Origin: JBDKTK01 sp964556675
GTDB taxonomy: Bacteria; Desulfobacterota; Syntrophia; Syntrophales; UBA4778
DNA: 7,588 nucleotides
Assembly: GCA_964556675.1 (NCBI GenBank)
Contig: CAZKYN010000176.1
Coordinates: forward strand, 1 to 7,588
Direction: 5' to 3'
Positions 5,914 to 7,588 of the stretch are shown piece after piece. The translations under genes and the position numbers were made by a program. The notes beneath the pieces are model-generated. The model ran no database searches, was not told the origin of the DNA, and saw nothing but the letters and a program-made list of their open reading frames with translations. Numbering within the stretch: the stretch's first letter is position 1; every line of letters begins with the position of its first letter.

Positions 5914-6982
5914 CCTGTTTGAAGGAGTGTACGGCGGCAGGAAAGTATTCCTGACCGGCCATACGGGTTTCAAAGGTTCCTGGATGAGCCTGTGGCTCCA
6001 GATGCTCGGGGCCGAAATAACCGGATTCTCTTTGTCATACCCCAGCCGGCCCAATCATTTCAGCCTGCTCGATCTGAATTTCAAATCCCTTTTTGGAGAT
6101 ATCCGCAACGGGCCGGCTTTAACCGAAGCCCTGGCCCAATGCAGGCCCGACATCGTCTTCCATTTCGCCGCTCAGCCTATCGTGCGCGCATCGTACGAAA
6201 ACCCGGTTGAGACATACGAGACCAATCTCCTGGGGACAGTCAACCTGCTGGAGGGCTGCCGGAAGACGCCGGGCATCAGGGCCGTGATAATCGTGACAAC
6301 TGACAAATGCTACGAGAACAGGGAAACAATGCGGGGATACAGGGAAGACGACCCCATGGGCGGATATGACCCTTACAGCGCATCCAAGGCCTGCGCGGAG
6401 CTGGCGGTTTCCAGTTACAGGCGGTCTTTTTTTTCCGGCGGACCCCTCGTTGCCAGCGTGCGGGCGGGAAACGTCATCGGCGGAGGGGACTGGGGCAGGG
6501 ACAGGCTGGTTCCGGATATCATGCGTGCAGCCGGCAATAACGAGAAAGTCACGATTCGCAATGCGGCCGCCGTTCGGCCGTGGCAGCATGTCCTCGATCC
6601 GCTGGCGGGCTACCTGCAGCTTGGGCAAAAGCTGTTCGCCGGCAAAAGGGATTTCGCTCAAGCCTGGAATTTCGGGCCCGAACAGGAGGACTGCACGGAT
6701 GTTCTGAATATGGTCAACAGCATCCGGGAGAATTGGGGAAAGGTGCAATACCAGGCAATCTCAAATCCGCAGGGGCTCCACGAGGCAAACATGCTGAGGC
6801 TGGACTGCGCAAAAGCAAATAACCTCCTGGGGTGGAGAGGCGTCTGGCGCACCCGGGTGATGATCGAGAAAACGGTCCAGTGGTACAGGGCTTTTTACGA
6901 AACGGGCAAGGCCGTCAGCAGAGAACAGCTCCTGGCATATCTCGACGACGCCGAAAACAGCGGAATGGCCTGGGCAGCTTGA
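5891..6982 (+). CDS. rfbG: CDP-glucose 4,6-dehydratase
   Basis: This extended short-chain dehydrogenase converts CDP-glucose to CDP-4-keto-6-deoxyglucose using bound NAD+. The Rossmann glycine motif TGHTGFKG is at residues 22-29, HFAAQPIVR at 91-99, the active-site TTDKCYEN at 136-143, the catalytic Tyr and Lys at Y162 and K166 in YDPYSASKACAE, RAGNVIGGGDW at 191-201 and RPWQHVLDPL at 229-238. These are hallmark RfbG motifs that separate it from the dTDP-glucose enzyme RmlB. The frame is open further upstream inside rfbF, but ATG 5891 gives 363 residues, close to the family's roughly 360, and an N-terminus (GNLFEGVYGGRKVFLTG) that aligns with known relatives. This start overlaps the end of rfbF by 23 nt, with GAGGG just before it. 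Translational coupling to rfbF is likely. The dehydratase call is firm; the exact start is less so. Confidence 0.95.
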   Translation: MPSGRFGNLFEGVYGGRKVFLTGHTGFKGSWMSLWLQMLGAEITGFSLSYPSRPNHFSLLDLNFKSLFGDIRNGPALTEALAQCRPDIVFHFAAQPIVRASYENPVETYETNLLGTVNLLEGCRKTPGIRAVIIVTTDKCYENRETMRGYREDDPMGGYDPYSASKACAELAVSSYRRSFFSGGPLVASVRAGNVIGGGDWGRDRLVPDIMRAAGNNEKVTIRNAAAVRPWQHVLDPLAGYLQLGQKLFAGKRDFAQAWNFGPEQEDCTDVLNMVNSIRENWGKVQYQAISNPQGLHEANMLRLDCAKANNLLGWRGVWRTRVMIEKTVQWYRAFYETGKAVSREQLLAYLDDAENSGMAWAA

Positions 6983-7527
6983 TGAAAATCAATCCCCTTC
7001 CCCTTGCCGGCGCCTGTCTGATCGAACCTGAAATAATGGAAGATCCCCGGGGAAGCTTTTCACGCCTTTATTGCCGCAGGGAATTGGAATCGATCGGTTT
7101 GCGGTCTGAAATTGCCCAGATAAATCATTCCTTCAACAAAGAGAAAGGCACTCTCAGGGGTCTGCATTACAGGCTGCGGCCGGGAGCGGAAATCAAAATG
7201 GTCACGTGCGTCAGGGGCGCCGTGTTCGATGTAATTGTAGATATTGGAAAGGGATCGAAAACATTTCTCAAGTGGCACGGCGAAATCCTTTCGGCGGAAA
7301 ACAAGAAAATAATGTACGTGCCGGAGCATTGCGCGCACGGTTTTCAGACCCTGGAAAACGGCTGCGTGCTGGTCTATTTTCACGGCGGGTTTTATGATCC
7401 GCAATATGAAATGGTTATCCGTTATGACGAGCCGCGCATCGGCGTGAATTGGCCTGCGGCAATCACTTCCATGTCTGAAAGAGACCAAGACGCAGTGTCT
7501 TTGCCTGCCGGCTTTCCGGGAATCTGA
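6982..7527 (+). CDS. RmlC-family NDP-4-keto-6-deoxyhexose epimerase, probably CDP-specific
   Basis: This 181-residue cupin belongs to the dTDP-4-dehydrorhamnose 3,5-epimerase (RmlC) family and has the family's normal length. Visible motifs are DPRGSFSRLY (21-30), GTLRGLHYR (56-64) with the catalytic base H62, K72, VPEHCAHGFQTL (113-124), the tyrosines Y132 and Y138 that occupy the catalytic and neighbouring positions, IGVNWP (153-158) and D168 in the position of the His-Asp partner. All active-site positions appear kept. Because it follows rfbF and rfbG rather than rmlA and rmlB, the likely substrate is CDP-4-keto-6-deoxyglucose, epimerised at C3, C5 or both. That is inference from context. 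ATG 6982 shares one base with the rfbG TGA, so the two are co-translated. The frame continues upstream inside rfbG, but no start there would give a normal RmlC N-terminus. Confidence 0.88.
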   Translation: MKINPLPLAGACLIEPEIMEDPRGSFSRLYCRRELESIGLRSEIAQINHSFNKEKGTLRGLHYRLRPGAEIKMVTCVRGAVFDVIVDIGKGSKTFLKWHGEILSAENKKIMYVPEHCAHGFQTLENGCVLVYFHGGFYDPQYEMVIRYDEPRIGVNWPAAITSMSERDQDAVSLPAGFPGI

Positions 7528-7528
7528 A

Positions 7529-7588
7529 ATGAAGTGCCGTTTTTGCGACAGCAGCTTATTCATCGCGTAATGCACCATGATGCAGCCG
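7529..7588 (+). pseudogene. possible start of a zinc-binding-domain sugar C-methyltransferase, interrupted or cut by the window end
   Basis: ATG 7529, directly after the epimerase stop, begins MKCRFCDSSL. A CxxC start of this kind is typical of the putative zinc-binding N-terminal domain of SAM-dependent C-methyltransferases, which often follow rfbFG-epimerase genes. The frame stops after 13 codons at TAA 7568-7570. Another frame is open from about 7557 to the window end, reading IHRVMHHDAA, so a single-base change after the SSL codons would restore one continuous frame. Only 60 bases are available, so this may be a true frameshift, a sequencing error at a contig edge, or chance. Confidence 0.35.

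Noticed and set aside
6119..6748. Antisense frame of 209 codons inside rfbG
   Set aside because: It is opposite highly conserved dehydratase motifs and shows no family features of its own.
6832..6981. Upstream extension of the epimerase
   Set aside because: It overlaps conserved rfbG coding sequence in another frame; ATG 6982 gives the normal RmlC length and N-terminus.

Overview
The window reads as ordinary bacterial chromosome with about 57-60% GC genes and one AT-rich intergenic stretch of about 500 bp. It starts inside one gene and stops just inside another. Genes are tightly packed, with Shine-Dalgarno sites, 1-4 nt gene overlaps and a classical intrinsic terminator. The acyl-CoA dehydrogenase end, a hydantoinase/oxoprolinase-family ATPase and a sigma-54-like promoter fit an anaerobe of the Desulfobacterota (syntrophic 'Deltaproteobacteria') or the Clostridia. 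The sequence alone does not settle which.

Region 1 (1-171) is the C-terminus of an acyl-CoA dehydrogenase followed by a strong rho-independent terminator. Region 2 (about 219-3400) is a two-gene operon with its own sigma-70-like promoter. It encodes a hydantoinase/oxoprolinase-family protein overlapped by 4 nt by a histone-deacetylase-superfamily amidohydrolase with an unusual cysteine-rich C-terminus. The pair suggests hydrolysis of amide or cyclic-imide bonds on a small molecule, but the substrate is unknown. A long hairpin follows the operon.

Region 3 (3471-4631, minus strand) encodes an exported protein of unknown function that starts at a TTG with a good RBS. Region 4 (4632-5139) is the AT-rich divergent intergenic region. 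It holds a perfect inverted repeat, a candidate sigma-54 promoter, a direct repeat and a short hairpin, all upstream of the sugar operon.

Region 5 (5140-7588) is the start of a CDP-deoxysugar operon: glucose-1-phosphate cytidylyltransferase (rfbF), CDP-glucose 4,6-dehydratase (rfbG) and an RmlC-type epimerase. It ends with what looks like the zinc-binding N-terminus of a sugar C-methyltransferase, interrupted by an early stop or frameshift. The enzymes would convert glucose-1-phosphate to CDP-4-keto-6-deoxyglucose and then epimerise it, probably toward a deoxy or branched sugar for a surface polysaccharide.

No tRNA, rRNA, CRISPR array, insertion sequence or phage gene was seen.
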